From assembly GCA_930367205.1 (NCBI GenBank), contig OV884014.1, positions 106,932,638 through 106,996,637 of the forward strand: a stretch of DNA of 64,000 nucleotides, read 5' to 3'. This document shows, in pieces, positions 9,709 through 22,400 of the stretch. Source of the DNA: Acanthosoma haemorrhoidale. Taxonomy: Eukaryota; Arthropoda; Insecta; Hemiptera; Acanthosomatidae. The number at the start of each line of letters is the position of its first letter. Within the stretch, counting starts at the first letter, position 1. Under the pieces are notes generated by a model, which saw only the letters and a program-made list of their open reading frames with translations, had not been told where the DNA came from and did no database searches. Made by a program: the position numbers and the translations under genes.

Positions 9709-12065
9709 GTTTATAATATAATTTTTTGTTGTCTTAATGGAGTTATTTACATTTTACACTTGTTTTTTTATATCGCCTTTTTAATATAACTGAAATTAAT
9801 TCTTAATAACCTTGGTTACTTTAGTATTTCAATGTTTTCATTTTACTTATTATTTTTTTACATTGAAAATCCATTTGAGTAAAGCTAATTTCTATAAAAA
9901 TTTGGACTTTAATTTACTCTTGTTTTTATTTCTTATAATATGTTATTTTTGAAGGTGGAATAAGTCCATTTGGAGCTAAAAACATCGTTTATTTATGAAG
10001 TATAAGATATTGGTTAGGTCACCATCCAACTACCCTGTGGAATCAGAAGTGTAAACACTCCATTATGACATTTAAGCCCTGACGAGGAGGAACTGAAAGA
10101 CTCCTAAGAATGGAAAAGGTAAATTTTTTCTAAGGTTCGATGTAAAGGCAATAAATAGGACCTTTTTCTGTTTCTTCTACAACGTGAAATATTATCTCTC
10201 CATAATTTTTACATTCCCTAATAACAGTTAAACAGTACTTATAACAATAAAAATATGTGTACACATATAGATGAGAAATATAAAAAACTAAAACATAAAT
10301 TCAATCGCCGTATGCCCAGTAATAAAAAGTTTATAAAATAGCAAATATTCTTAAATGTAAGGTTAAAAAATTGTCAAAAAAACAATATACATAAATACAA
10401 GTAGCAAATTACATTTTCGAATTTTTGACTAATAAAAAGCCACAGTCAGACATTAACACATACTTGTGATGTCTCAATGGTCGTCCTACATTAAACGATC
10501 TTATTGTAGCACATTTAAAAAGATATTTCTACTTCCAGATTTTCTTTAATGTCATTCTCACAGTTCACTTTAGAAAACAGAGGTACGATTCTCTAACTTT
10601 ATTTGTTCTTCAGCAGGTCTTTTAATTCTTAATTTCGACTTAATTGGTTGTTAAGGTGCTTTCTGAGAGAGCATGTTGAAATTTTATGGAATTTGGCTAA
10701 ATCATATAGAATGCAGTCTGCTTTAGGGCTCACATTTTCCTACCTGGACAGCTACCTGTAGGATTCCAGGTAGGATGGCGCCAGTCAGTGCATCCCCCCC
10801 TTACAATTTGACAAGCTCTCACTTAAAAAAAAGTACCAAACAAAAAAAATATATGAAACAAAATGTTAGTTAATTTACTCATGTTTAATTTAATATGAAA
10901 TAAGTCACGTTAGTAATGCTCGGTTTTCGAGTTATTAACAGAAAATAAAATAAAAACTGTGTTTGCATTTTTTTATACTTCCGGAAAATATTTCAGGTGG
11001 CATAATTAAAATTCGTAATGAGCACCCTAAGAAACATAATTAAGAAAATTTTCAGAACTTCTCTAAAATTTTCCAAGTAAAAATACCTTATGACAGGACT
11101 AGTCTAGTTAGTGCCTAGGAACACTAAATGATCAATATATTACAGGCCTTCATGGCCTATATTCCCAGCACTGCCCTTTCATTCAAACTGTTCAAATTCA
11201 CAAATTGGATCATTTGTCAGCGATTAAGGGCACAATTGATCAGCACTGCTTACTGAAACTGCGCATCTCAGTTTCTTTAAAAACAATCACAACTTGAACT
11301 AAAGATACAGTTGTGGTATTATACAATAACCGTAATAAGGGGGTCGTTTCTACCAACTTGCATCTCCAAATAGTGGATTCATAAATAAACCAATGATCAA
11401 GAAATCGTTTACTAATACATATTCAAACCTAATATACTTATTTATTACGAAGTTGTTGGTGTCCCCACGTGCAGGAGTGCATGGTGTTGCCATGTGGTCA
11501 TGTATCGACTTACAATTCTAAGAGGTTAAAGTAAGTACTTCATTTTTTTCATGTCAGGTAAAATATATTATTATTATACCAACTATTAAATTCACTATAA
11601 TATATCTTATTCAGCATAAGAAGAAATAGGTCACACCCCTAAGAAATAGGGATTCATTTCCATCCACCATGGCTCAGATGAAGACTTATATAGATAGCAT
11701 GTAAGGTTTAGAGGTTTAAGTGTAAACACTGAAATGAAAAAAAAATGACTATAACGCCTTAGGATTGAGAAAATGCTCACCTGGTACATTGCGCACGGTA
11801 TTTATGGGAGATTGACCAAAGGAAATTCATATTGGGAAGGCAAAGTATATAAAACATATCTAACATTTCTTTTTGATTAACCTAAACTGATATCCCAACA
11901 TACTCATATCTGAAATGCACTCCTTAAAATGTATGCTATGCAGTACAAGGAGAAAGCCTCATACAAAATTGTAATTCTATTTATAATTAATAATTTTTAA
12001 AAAATAATTACTTGCAGGAGTTGAGGGAAAAAATAATTCAGTCAATATTTAACCAATTGTTTTCT
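9709..12065. other. AT-rich non-coding stretch
   Basis: No protein-like frame. CCTACCTGGA (10739-10748) and TCCAGGTAGG (10765-10774) form a perfect 10-bp hairpin arm pair with a 16-nt loop; copy 2 keeps nine of the ten pairs. A segment at 11916-11975 (GCACTCCTTAAAATG and following) resembles segments at 30685-30750 and 46257-46310 and may be LINE 3' tail sequence. Copy 2 carries 1.69 kb where this copy has 44 bp at 11611-11654. Confidence 0.5.
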
Positions 12066-12345
12066 AAATTAGTAGTAATAGGCTGTTGTGATTAGTTTGT
12101 AGAATTGAACAATTGTATTTGAAGAGGAAAACGAAGTCATTTTAAATTAAAATTATTGTATCAATACTGTATACTCCTCTTCCACCATGAGGTGACAACC
12201 ACGTGGATTTGGGAGGTCTCTGGGCTGTTGGTAAATACTGTATGAATGAAAATTGTAAATATGGTATTAACGAAAACATTTATTACAATCACTTATAGTC
12301 CAATAAGGGAGATTGTATTTTTATCATTATAAAGTTTTTGTACAT
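12066..12345 (+). repeat. Dispersed repeat R1, copy 1 promoter-side
   Basis: Begins TAGTAGTAATAGGCTG and recurs at 46405-46680 (the orthologous place), at 38822-39085 (copy 2 only, joined to the gypsy-like relic) and in part at 7535-7620. The right half (TGAATGAAAATTGTAAAT onward) also occurs inverted at 29404-29500. It is a middle-repetitive element with no coding capacity, possibly a MITE or fold-back element. Confidence 0.65.
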
Positions 12346-12869
12346 AAAAAATATAGTATTGTATTAGTATTTATTCATCAATTAAAACATTATTAAAAGA
12401 GTGAGTTGTGTTTTTATAACAAATAACAAATCTATGTGAAAAATTATAATCAGGAGTTTTAGACTCTGTTCTCTCTCTGGCATGAAATCAGTGTCTTTAA
12501 GCAAAGGATTAAGCAAAAAGCAAATACAGTAGCTCAGAGATAGCAAAGCTGTTACGAACTAGTGCTGGTTGTAAATGAGAAATTCGTATCCATTTTTTAA
12601 ATTTCGAATTCCCCTGACGAGAAAATGCAGTGTAATAGGCAAAAATATCATTTATAAGAGCCACGTGGTTGTGTGGGACTTTGCGTCATCAGTCCTACTT
12701 TAGGAGTTTCTTTTATGCCTCTTTATAGCTTTGGAAATTAGAGATGGTTTTTTATTATAGGGCGACCGGTGGTTCCCGATATTACTATGGAAAATACTTC
12801 AAATATAAGACAAAATCAAGAACTAGATATTTTCTCGGAGGTTAAAAAAAAAAATACACATATTTTTGG

Positions 12870-12946
12870 TAATGAAAAAAAATAGATATTTTTAGTAATG
12901 AAAAAAAATAGATATTTTTAGTAATGAAAAAAAATAGATATTTTTG
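12870..12946 (+). repeat. 26-bp tandem repeat, three units
   Basis: The unit AATGAAAAAAAATAGATATT plus TTTAGT is repeated three times with near identity, about 120-190 bp upstream of the Hsp90-like TATA box. Copy 2 (47213-47290) also has three units, with one substitution and one base lost. No heat-shock element is formed by it. Confidence 0.8.
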
Positions 12947-13062
12947 GTCCGCCGGAGACACATCAAGTTTTCAAAAAACTCGTTGCAAAACCAAACCGAC
13001 CCAGTGTTTAATAATAAGATCCACCCCTCCACCAAGAGGTAAGTGGTCTGCTACCTGCGTCC

Positions 13063-13100
13063 TTTAAAAGGGCCACCAGGTCCTTGTGCTGGTCAGTCAG
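13063..13100 (+). promoter_or_regulatory. Core promoter of the Hsp90-like gene
   Basis: TTTAAAAG at 13063-13070 lies 32 nt upstream of the A of TCAGTC (13093-13098), the spacing and initiator expected of arthropod RNA polymerase II promoters. The arrangement is preserved at 47407-47414 and 47437-47442 in copy 2. I see no perfect nTTCnnGAAn heat-shock element in the 450 bp upstream; TTCGAATTC near 12604 lacks the needed spacing. Confidence 0.6.
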
Positions 13101-13181
13101 CCCTAGGACCTTCGAGTGCAAGCAACTCAGATCTACCCCCGTTACAACCTTGTTCTCTTCACAACTTTACATTTAGCCAAG
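13095..13181 (+). other. Hsp90: Non-coding exon 1 of the Hsp90-like gene
   Basis: Runs from the predicted start in TCAGT to the splice donor AAG|GTGAGT at 13181/13182. The acceptor is TTTCAG at 13340-13345, directly before the ATG. A 5' untranslated exon separated by an intron from the start codon is usual in arthropod Hsp90 (Hsp83) genes. The 73-codon frame starting at 13043 crosses TATA, start site and donor, and is not translated in this model. Confidence 0.6.
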
Positions 13182-13345
13182 GTGAGTTTCTTTATGCATA
13201 CGCATCACATAAATATTTTGTCTCATATATTTCTATATTTTCTAATTTATCATTACTTACTTGAATCTATACTATAGTTTCTCAATTTTATACCGCTGTT
13301 GCTACTATTGTCTCTTATTAACTCGTCCATTTTTGTCTATTTCAG

Positions 13346-13492
13346 ATGCTAGAAGAATTTTGTTTGGAATTGGCCCAAGTCGAGACCTTTCCCTTCCCGG
13401 CAGAGGTTACTAGGGAAATAAATCTCATCAAAAACGCGCACTATGCGAATAAAGACATTTTCCTCAGGGAATTGATCTCCAACGCGTGTGAT
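13346..13492 (+). CDS. Hsp90: Hsp90-like coding exon 1 (exon 2), copy 1
   Basis: Acceptor TTTCAG|ATG and donor GAT|GTAAGT, phase 0, 49 codons. It encodes the first beta strand and the helix with the ATP-binding Glu and Asn. The 12 residues before ETF are extra relative to common Hsp90 starts. Copy 2 differs only at codon 2 (CTA to GTA, Leu to Val). Confidence 0.85.
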
Positions 13493-16400
13493 GTAAGTAA
13501 ATTATTTTGGTTTATTTAGTATTAATAGCCTTTTGGGAATCCAAAATTAGGTGAAGTTTTTAATAAAAGGATAAAAGCCCATTTGCTTACAATTAGATGC
13601 TATGTAATAAATTGAGTTCAATGAAGGGCTGTCTTGCTCAGACATTGGCAGTTTACTGGAATAACTATTTCATTCATTTGTGATATGAAATTGTGGAATT
13701 AAAAACTCTTTAAAGATAAAGAAACAGTTTAATTTCTCTCTTAAATTATAATTTATCTAGTAGTTATACTTATTATACAGTAATTAATAACCTAAACAGA
13801 GACAAATAGCTGATTAATTTTAATACTATAAAACCATCAGTTCACATTCAAAAGAAATTAATTAAAGAAATTAAAATACAGAAAATGAATTATTGAACTA
13901 ATCCTCACCCACAGACGGCTCTGCCATCTCCTTCCTGCTCAGGAAGAGATCGTGGTTCTAGGAACGTGCAGACAACAGGAATCTTCTATTCAGCTAATGC
14001 TCTCCCAGACAAACTCACGTGTTCCCAAATGTTTTTTATTTTTTTTTTTTTCCCCACAACAGTTATTTTGCTAATAAACTTTTCGTGAATCGTGAATTCA
14101 AATCCTTGAAATAATGAACGATTCTACTCAAGAGGAAGAAGTCTCAATTTAAGAAATGATTAAATTTTAATTAAAAAAAAAATTGTCTTCGTTTTTTTCC
14201 TTCTAAAACTGAACAAATTGTTTACCTAGTCAACAATATGGTTGCAGCTAAAAACTTCGCTAATTATTCATTGCAGATAATTTAAAGTAAGGGGAAGATT
14301 TAAAAATTAGGCTAACATCTTAGGCGATTTCAACAATTTATAAAAGTTATAATTGTTCATTATTTATTAAGAATTTACTTCTAGCTGTTTTATAAATATA
14401 TTTTTTCTACTTCTAGGCACTGGACAAGATCAGATTTGAATCTCTGACAGATGAAGTGAAGCTTGAGAGTGAACGGAGGCTTCATATCAGAATAATCCCA
14501 AACAAAAAGGATCGTACCCTTACCATTATTGATACGTAAGTATATTTGATTACTTAAAATTTGAATTTATAATTATGTTTCTAATGTATCAATGATTATT
14601 AAAACTTCACTTTAGTTTCCTCGACAAATTACAATAGCTTGATTAAAATACCCATCTTCCATCTAATTGTCTCCTTCCCATGATTCTCGTGAGAAAACTT
14701 TTCTTCGCTAAAACTTGAATTTTATATCTGCTGAGTAATTAATTATTATTATCACAAGTAACATTGAAGGTTACTGTATATATATATTTTTTTTTTTTAA
14801 TTTCTAAATACTTAACAACGTGAAGTAGCTTTTTGTGTTTCTCTCATTTAAATACCCAATAGAAGCATTGTGGTCAATTCAAATATTCAAATTAAAGAGA
14901 AAATACTTTTTAAACACAAACACATATATATATACATACATACATAGTGCGTTTATACAGCCTCTTGCTGCAGAATCTGTCCACCAGTAAGTCAACTCTA
15001 GCTTCGTAATCCTTAACCGTGCCCACATCATATTTGTTCCGTTCAAATACTGTACTGTACTTTTCTATCAGTCTGTCTATCTTAATTTTTTATATCATCT
15101 AAGTGATCTAATTTTATGTTGAACCCGTCGTCTTTGATATGTTCATTAAAATTTACTTTTTTCATTAAAAAACACCATCAAAATATCACAACATTCGGGT
15201 CCACTCCGATTTAAAAAATAATTTTTTGAAGCTTGTCAATAAAAAAATTTTTTTTTGTTCATTTCACTATTGATTTTACTTTCACTTTTCAGCACTTTAA
15301 CAATTTTGGTTTTTTTTACAACTAAATTACAATACTAAAATGTGTCATCAAAATTTTACATGTTTCCAAAAGTAATTGTACCATACAGAGAGTTTAACAT
15401 TTAATTATATTACAGTAATTTTTTCAATTTCGAGTCTTAACATTGCTTGATTGAGATTATTTTCATGATAAGATTTTAAATTAAAATCACTTCTCTAGTT
15501 TTTAGATAGACTTTAACATATTTTCAAATTTGATTGCACAATTACACATTCTAACATCTTAATATACCATAATAAACTTTAATTTCCAAATTTTTACATG
15601 TGCCTGATTGATATTATTTTAATAGATTTTAATTTTCAAGCTTTTAAATATCTTTTAACATATTTTCAAATTTGATTGTACAAATAAACATTCTAACATC
15701 GAGATACAGTACAATAAACTTCAATTTCCAAATTTTACACGTGCCTAATTGCCATCACTTTATAATAGATTTTTCTATTAATTTTAATTGTATATATATT
15801 TTTTTTTATAGATTATTTTTTATATTCATTTGATTACCATTAGTTCATAATAATAAAGTATAACTCTTTTTTCTTTTCTTTTTATAATTATACTCTATAG
15901 CACAAAACGTATCCCTGAAATTGTTTTTAAAATCTTTCCATTTGTTTATTTTTATGTTGTTCCTACTATACTCGCAAAAAGGGTTTTAACTAAATTGATT
16001 TGAAAGTTTGAGTTCGAATTTATTCCAATTCAAACTTTTAACTATTGTACTTTTAATTTACTTATAATTTCTACCGGGTCAGATTTTTCAAATTGAAGTT
16101 CTAACTTATTCTTACTACCTTTTACACGTATTATATCACGATCAATCATTGGTTTAGGTTCACTAGAGTTACTTGTTGTTTTCATTGTTTTTTGTCCCAT
16201 TATACTATTTATAACCTCCACTTCCTTCTCCTTTCTACTAACTTTATTATTATTTTCCTTTTTTATGTGTACCTAAATCATTTTTAATTAATTTTTGTTT
16301 ATAATATACGAGTTTATTTTTGGTTTTTAAGTTATCATCTTTAAAATCCGTTTTTTGCTTTTCTAGTTCCGTTTCAAAAACATGCATTTTTTTATCAATT

Positions 16401-19400
16401 GTTATATTAAATTCTTTGAAAGTGTTTTGTAACCCTTGCTCAACACTCTCGAATCTGTTGTCAATTTTTTCGAATCTATTGTCAATTTGTACGAATTTTT
16501 CGTTAATTTGTTCTTTAATACTACGTGTATTTTCGTTATTAGTTTCCGCCATTAACCTAAACATCTTTTCCATCTTACTCTTCTCCTGGCTTGACTCGTT
16601 TAAACTAAAATTTTGATTATTATTTGATACGCTCGGATTTACACGTGGTTGCCTTTTGTTACCCTCATTCTCTTTATTCTCTACATATCTATTAATTATG
16701 CTTTGCTCATCTTGGATCAATATTGACACTACGCTTATCGTTTTCCGTGACTGAATTCTACCTGTATATCAAATTAAACACTATTTTCGTGACACACTTT
16801 TATCCAATCAATCCTTTAACTAGATTTCCTTATTAACACGTCTTTATGTCAGGCGTCAAATATTACGTTTTTATATAATTTATTTTATTTAACTTTATCT
16901 TTATCTTAAGGTTCTGTTAATAAAAATAGGAAACTTCTGGTAAAAGGAAAAATTGTTTATTTACAAATTGATTTAAAAATTTAATATACATTTGAACTAC
17001 AAACGTATTAAAATAACATTATTAAAAACTAAAGGTAAATTGTACCTTAATTACTACGCGGCTGGCCAGCCTTTCTTTCTTGTGCTTTCTTCGATGCGTC
17101 GACTTCTTTGGTCATTAATATCAAATTCACATTTGTCAATTTTTATTTTCATAAAAAGTTGTTTATTTATACAGGCTGTCTTTTTTCCTGATACTGATAT
17201 AATGTTGGTTTTAGTTAATGGTAACAGTTTCAAATTTTTAAATTTTGATTTATTTTTTTTTAAAAATTTTTTATTCATTACTGAAATTTCGGCTCCTGTA
17301 TCAATTAGTACATGATTATTAATCTGGCCAAAATTAATATTTATTATTGGACATTTATTATTTTTGACAACTCTCTACATTGGTTCTTCAATTAACAAAT
17401 TATCTTCAAAAAGGTTATTTACTACATAATCTTCATTACCAAATTCATATAGTCAGTTTATTTCATTTTGTATGGGGTTCTGCTGTACCATCGCGTGTGT
17501 TGTCAAATTAATTTTTTGTGTCAACGTATCATTTTTATTTCCAATAATGTCGAAATTAGATTGATTATTATTATTCTGCATTTCAATTCTATTACATTGA
17601 ATTTGTCGTTCAATTATTTTGTCATTTTGTTCAAATTCCTCATCTTGTCTCATTTCCTCTTTACCCTGACCATAATTCTTTTGGTAATAGGGTCTTCTGT
17701 CAAATTGTGTTTCTCTATTTGTAAACCCGCTTTTAAATCCCGATTGTTGTCTATTTTCAAATTGGTTTTGACTATTACCATTTTTAAAATTACTACTTTG
17801 ATATTGCTTAAATTTGTTTCTATTTTCCCCATTATAATTCTGATATGGTCTGCTGAATCGACCATTTTGTCTGTCATTTGTTTGTCTATTTTGATAATAC
17901 GCATCTTTTTTATCTTGCTCAAAATTATTATCTTGCCCGTTGTTATAATGGTTTGATTTATTATTGATCTGTTGATTTATTTGTGGACAATTTACAAAGT
18001 TATAATTTAATCCGTTACTTTGGAGATTACCATTTTTTAATTCTTTAATTATTTGGTGTTTTTTGAACATTCTTAAAATGTTGAATAATTCAACCACTTT
18101 TTCAACTTTTCGGTTAATGCAAAGGTTATAGACCGATTGACCAAAATGTCTTGTGAACATTTGACAAGTGGATTCTTCATTTAAAATATCCATTGTTATA
18201 ATACGTGTAGAGAATTCTGATAAATATTCTTGTGGATTTAAATATGTGAAATTTAAATAACTACCATTAATTATCGAAATCAAGTATTCTTTATAATCCT
18301 TACCACAAAAAACATCCCTGAAATTACTTTCAAAATCCTCCCATTTATCAAACTTCATTTGTTCATATTGAACCAGCAAAAGGGAATTTCACTTAAATGA
18401 GCTGAAAATTCAAATTCTAATTTATTCCAATTCAAACTTTTATTTATTGTATTTTTGATTTTATTTAAAAATTTAATCGGGTTTAGATTTTTTTAAATTT
18501 TGAAATTCTAATTTATTATTACTACTTATTACTTGTATTATCTCATTGTCAATTACTAAATTAGATTCACCTGAGTTACCTGACAATTTACTTGTATTTT
18601 CCTCCATTTTATTTCTTAAATCTTCCACTTCTTTCTCTATTTTATTACTTTTATCGATACTTTCTTTTTTATAAGCTCCTAATTCTGTAATAGTTTTTTG
18701 TTCATGAATTACGAATTTTTTGCTCATCCATGCTACTTGTTCATCAAATTTATTCTCCGTTTCTAACTTATATTCTTTTAAATCGGTTTCTTGATATCCT
18801 ATTTCCGTTTCCAAAAGATGCAATTTTTTATCAAATTTTATATTAAAATCTATGAAAGAGTTTTGTAACCCTTGCTCAATGCTCTCGAATCTATTATCAA
18901 ATTTTTCATCTGCCAATTTATCGATTTTATTAGATAATTGTAATAAATTTTGTTTATTTTCTTGTTTTAATTCTTTAAAATTTTCTACCATTAATTTTAA
19001 TATATTTTCCATCTTATTCTCCTCTGGACTTGATTCATTTAAACTAAAATTTTGATCATTGTTTGATACCGGACTATCAAGTGATTGCCTTTTGCTAACC
19101 TCATTTTCTTTATTATCTACGTATCTATTTATTATAGTTTGCTCATTTGGATCAATATTGACACTATGCTTATCTTTTTCCATGACTGAAATTAACAATA
19201 TGAATCTTAATCACAAATACAATTTTTAACCTAATCTTTATATCAAATTTGAACACAATTTTCGTGACACTATCTTAACAATCCTTTAGCCAGATTACTT
19301 CGTTATCGGTCCTTACGTTGGGCGCCAAATATTATGTTCTTTAACTTTAAATATATTTTATTTATTATTTACTATTAGGTTCTATTAACAAAAATAATTC

Positions 19401-22400
19401 TGGCAAAAAGATAAATTTAATTTTACAAACATAACAAAAAAATAAACTTATATTAATTATATAAATACTTGTGTATTAATTCGATTCCTTTTCTTCTTCA
19501 ATGGTCTTCTTTTTATTCAAATTTATAATTCTTCTCTTCGTGCTATTTCTCTTCCGTTCCGTTTCAAGTCAACAACCACTAACCAACAAAGTTTTCAAGT
19601 TTTTCATACTCACAATCTCAAGCTAATAACATGTATTACGGGCTGATGCCAAAGCTAGATGAGTATAATTCTCAGTGTGTTTTCATTATCACAACCACAA
19701 CAATACTAATTATAACTGGCTAAACTAGAGAGTCATTCTCTGTGTGTTTCTATCATCACAACCAGTAGACTGTCCTTTGTTTTTTCTTTTCACTTTCCTT
19801 TGTTTTTATTTGCCTTCTTGATTCACGGTTGGATTAAATATTATATAAAAACTCCACAATATCTAATATCACAACAATATATATAAAGTACATAAATTAA
19901 TAATATTTCTTTTAATTTTCTAAATACTTAACAACGTAAAATAGGATATTGTCTTTCTCCGGTTTAAAAGTTATAGCATTTTAGTTCCTCGTTCGGTGAC
20001 CAATTTATTCTACACGAAAGTTTGTGTGGGCAGGTCCGTGAATTAGGTCTATTTTCTCACTGTAATCGCAAGAAAGTGCCTATCCAATCGAACCTATTCA
20101 TGTTTCAAAAAATGCAATTTGGTATTAAATCAATACAGAGTCCTCTGGTCTTAAGGTCTAATATTTAGGACGGACTAGTTTTATATTAACTCATGACTTT
20201 TCAATTAACTCATTTTGCCACCTTATCTTCTGTTTCCTTCTTATCTGCTATAATGCATCTATACGGCCTCTTGCTGCAGAATCTGTCCACCAGTAAGTCA
20301 ATTCTAGCTTCGTATTCCTTAACTGTGCCCACATCATATTTGTTCCGTTCAAATACTGTACTGTACTTTTCTATCAGTCTTTCTAATTTAATTTTTTATA
20401 TCATCTAAGTGATCTAATTTTATGTTGAACCCGTCTTCTTTGATATGTTCATTAAAATTTACTTTAACTTCTTCATTTTTTTCTTTCTTTTTCTCAGTAT
20501 TTCCTGTTTCCTCTTCTGTAGCATTTGTAGATTCTAATTTGAATTAATCTAATTTTTTTTATAATATCTAATTCTATAAGAAAATTTTCCAAACCTTCTC
20601 TCCCTACAATGAACACATCAACATATTTTGCTATGTCAAATTTTTTTATTTTTATTGTTACTAAACATTTTGTTAGTGTCACACCATTGACTGTTTTTAA
20701 ATATATCTTATTTACGTTTTCTGTTTTTTCCATTATTATCTTGATTAATTTTGAATTTATTAGAGAGACTTTCTTGATCCTGGATCATGTGACTCGTTTA
20801 CCTGTAACTTCTCTTCTAATAATATATTTACTTTAATCGATGGTGTGATTATTCGTGTTTTTTTTGGTCTGTATTTAGATCTACTTCTAATACTAAGTTA
20901 ATTCCTATTATTATAGTTTCATTTGTTTAACCAGCATGAAGCTTCTGGATGATATTTTTGTTTAATTGTTCACAATTATTGCATGGCATTTTCTCTTAAA
21001 ATTTATTTTTACTGTAAAGTTTTTCCTCTTTCTTTTTTATATAATTATTTTTGTTCAGTAGACCCTCACATTTTCTGATTTCAAGATATAATCTAGTTGA
21101 ATTCTTAAATGTTTCTTCATCCATCTTATTTATAATGAACTCAGGTAAACTGATAGCTATAAGCATCATTAAAGTCTTTGAACTAATACTGTCATCCCTA
21201 TCTAACAATAATTTCTCATTTTTCATGGTGTATTCCATCAGTAGACCTTCTTTGACTAGAGTCATGCGATAAAGCGTAATACTGGCTAGGTAGTAACAGT
21301 TGTCGCTACAACAATGAATGGCAGCCTTCTCATAATTAAATAATTATTTGCTTGTTTTGAAAAAATAATAAATTTTTTTTTGGAATGTGTTTTTAAAATT
21401 TTTAACAATTTTGTTTTTATTTCAGGGGTATTGGAATGACCAAAGCAGACTTGGTAAAAAATCTGGGAACCCTTGCTAAGTCTTCAATTATTGGCTTCAC
21501 CGATGCAATTCAGAGAGGAGCAGATATCTCAAGATTTGGTTTTGGTTTCTACTCTGCTTACCTCGTTGCTGACAAAGTTGTAGTCAGTTCAAAGCACAAT
21601 GATGATGCGCAGTACTTGTGGGAGTCAGCAGGAGGCAGTTTCACCATCAGACCTGACCATCGTGAGCCTCTTGGTAGGGGGACAAAAATTGTTCTGTTTG
21701 TCAAGGAGAATCAAGCTGAATTTTTAGAATATGATAAGATTAGGGAAGTAGTCAAAAAACATTGTCAGTTTATTGGGTTTCCTATCAAACTGGTTGTTGA
21801 AAAAGAAAGAGATAGGGAATTCAGTGAAGATTACGATGCAGAAGATTATGAAGGAGATGATGATGAATCAGAAGAAAAGAAAAGCGAAGGAGACAAGAAA
21901 AAGACTCCAAAAGAGAAGTATACTGAAGACGAAGTTTTAAACACAACTCAACTGATCTGGACCAGGAACCTTGTAGATATTACAGGAGAAGAATATAGCG
22001 AATTCTACAAATCCCTCACCAATGATTGGGAAGGTCACCTGGCAGCTGAACACTTCTCAGTTAAAGGAGAGCTAAAAATCAAAGCTCTTCTTTTTGTACC
22101 AAAGAGAGCACTTTCTGATTTATATGAAAACAAAAAAAAGACGAAATATATCAAGTTATATGTGAGGGGAGTTTTGATCATGGATGGCTTTGAAGATCTT
22201 CTCCCTGAATATCTCAACTTCGTCAGAGGTGTTGTTCATTTGGATGATTTGTCTATCAATCTGAAAGCGCTCCGGGAGTGTGAATTTCTCGAAGTCACAA
22301 GAAAGATTTTGGTCGAGCAATGTCTTGAACTCTTCAAAGGAATGGCTAGATACAAATTAATTTACAACAAGTTCTACGAGGAATTCAGTGAAAATTTAAA

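Larger units (their letters stand above)
14536..21425 (+). other. Intron 3 of the Hsp90-like gene, filled with antisense retroelements
   Basis: The 6890-bp intron (GTAAGT donor, TTTCAG acceptor) holds at least three sets of Ty3/gypsy-type fragments, all on the minus strand: an RT-leader fragment, Gag A, protease B, Gag B with LTR, and RT leader C, protease C and Gag C. The stretch 14536-14952 has only AT-rich DNA. 15164-15894 is AT-rich and begins with a short LTR-start-like string (minus TGTTGTGATATT ending at 15193). 19877-20189 shows no recognised coding. Confidence 0.75.

Noticed and set aside
12595..12615. Heat-shock element (TTCGAATTC)
   Set aside because: The TTC/GAA units are contiguous, without the two-base spacing required by heat-shock factor.
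12845..12960. CRISPR-like array
   Set aside because: Three adjacent 26-bp AT-rich units without unique spacers, in a eukaryotic genome; an ordinary tandem repeat.
13043..13264. 73-codon frame over the Hsp90-like first exon
   Set aside because: It begins upstream of the TATA box and reads through the splice donor into the intron; no similarity to Hsp90.
17468..17956. 162-codon plus-strand frame inside the intron
   Set aside because: Antisense of the Asn/Gln-rich Gag B; its Ile/Leu richness simply mirrors AAT/CAA codons.
20020..20110. Possible tRNA gene (GGTTCGATTGG on the minus strand)
   Set aside because: The B-box lacks the final CC, and no A-box, acceptor stem or cloverleaf can be drawn.
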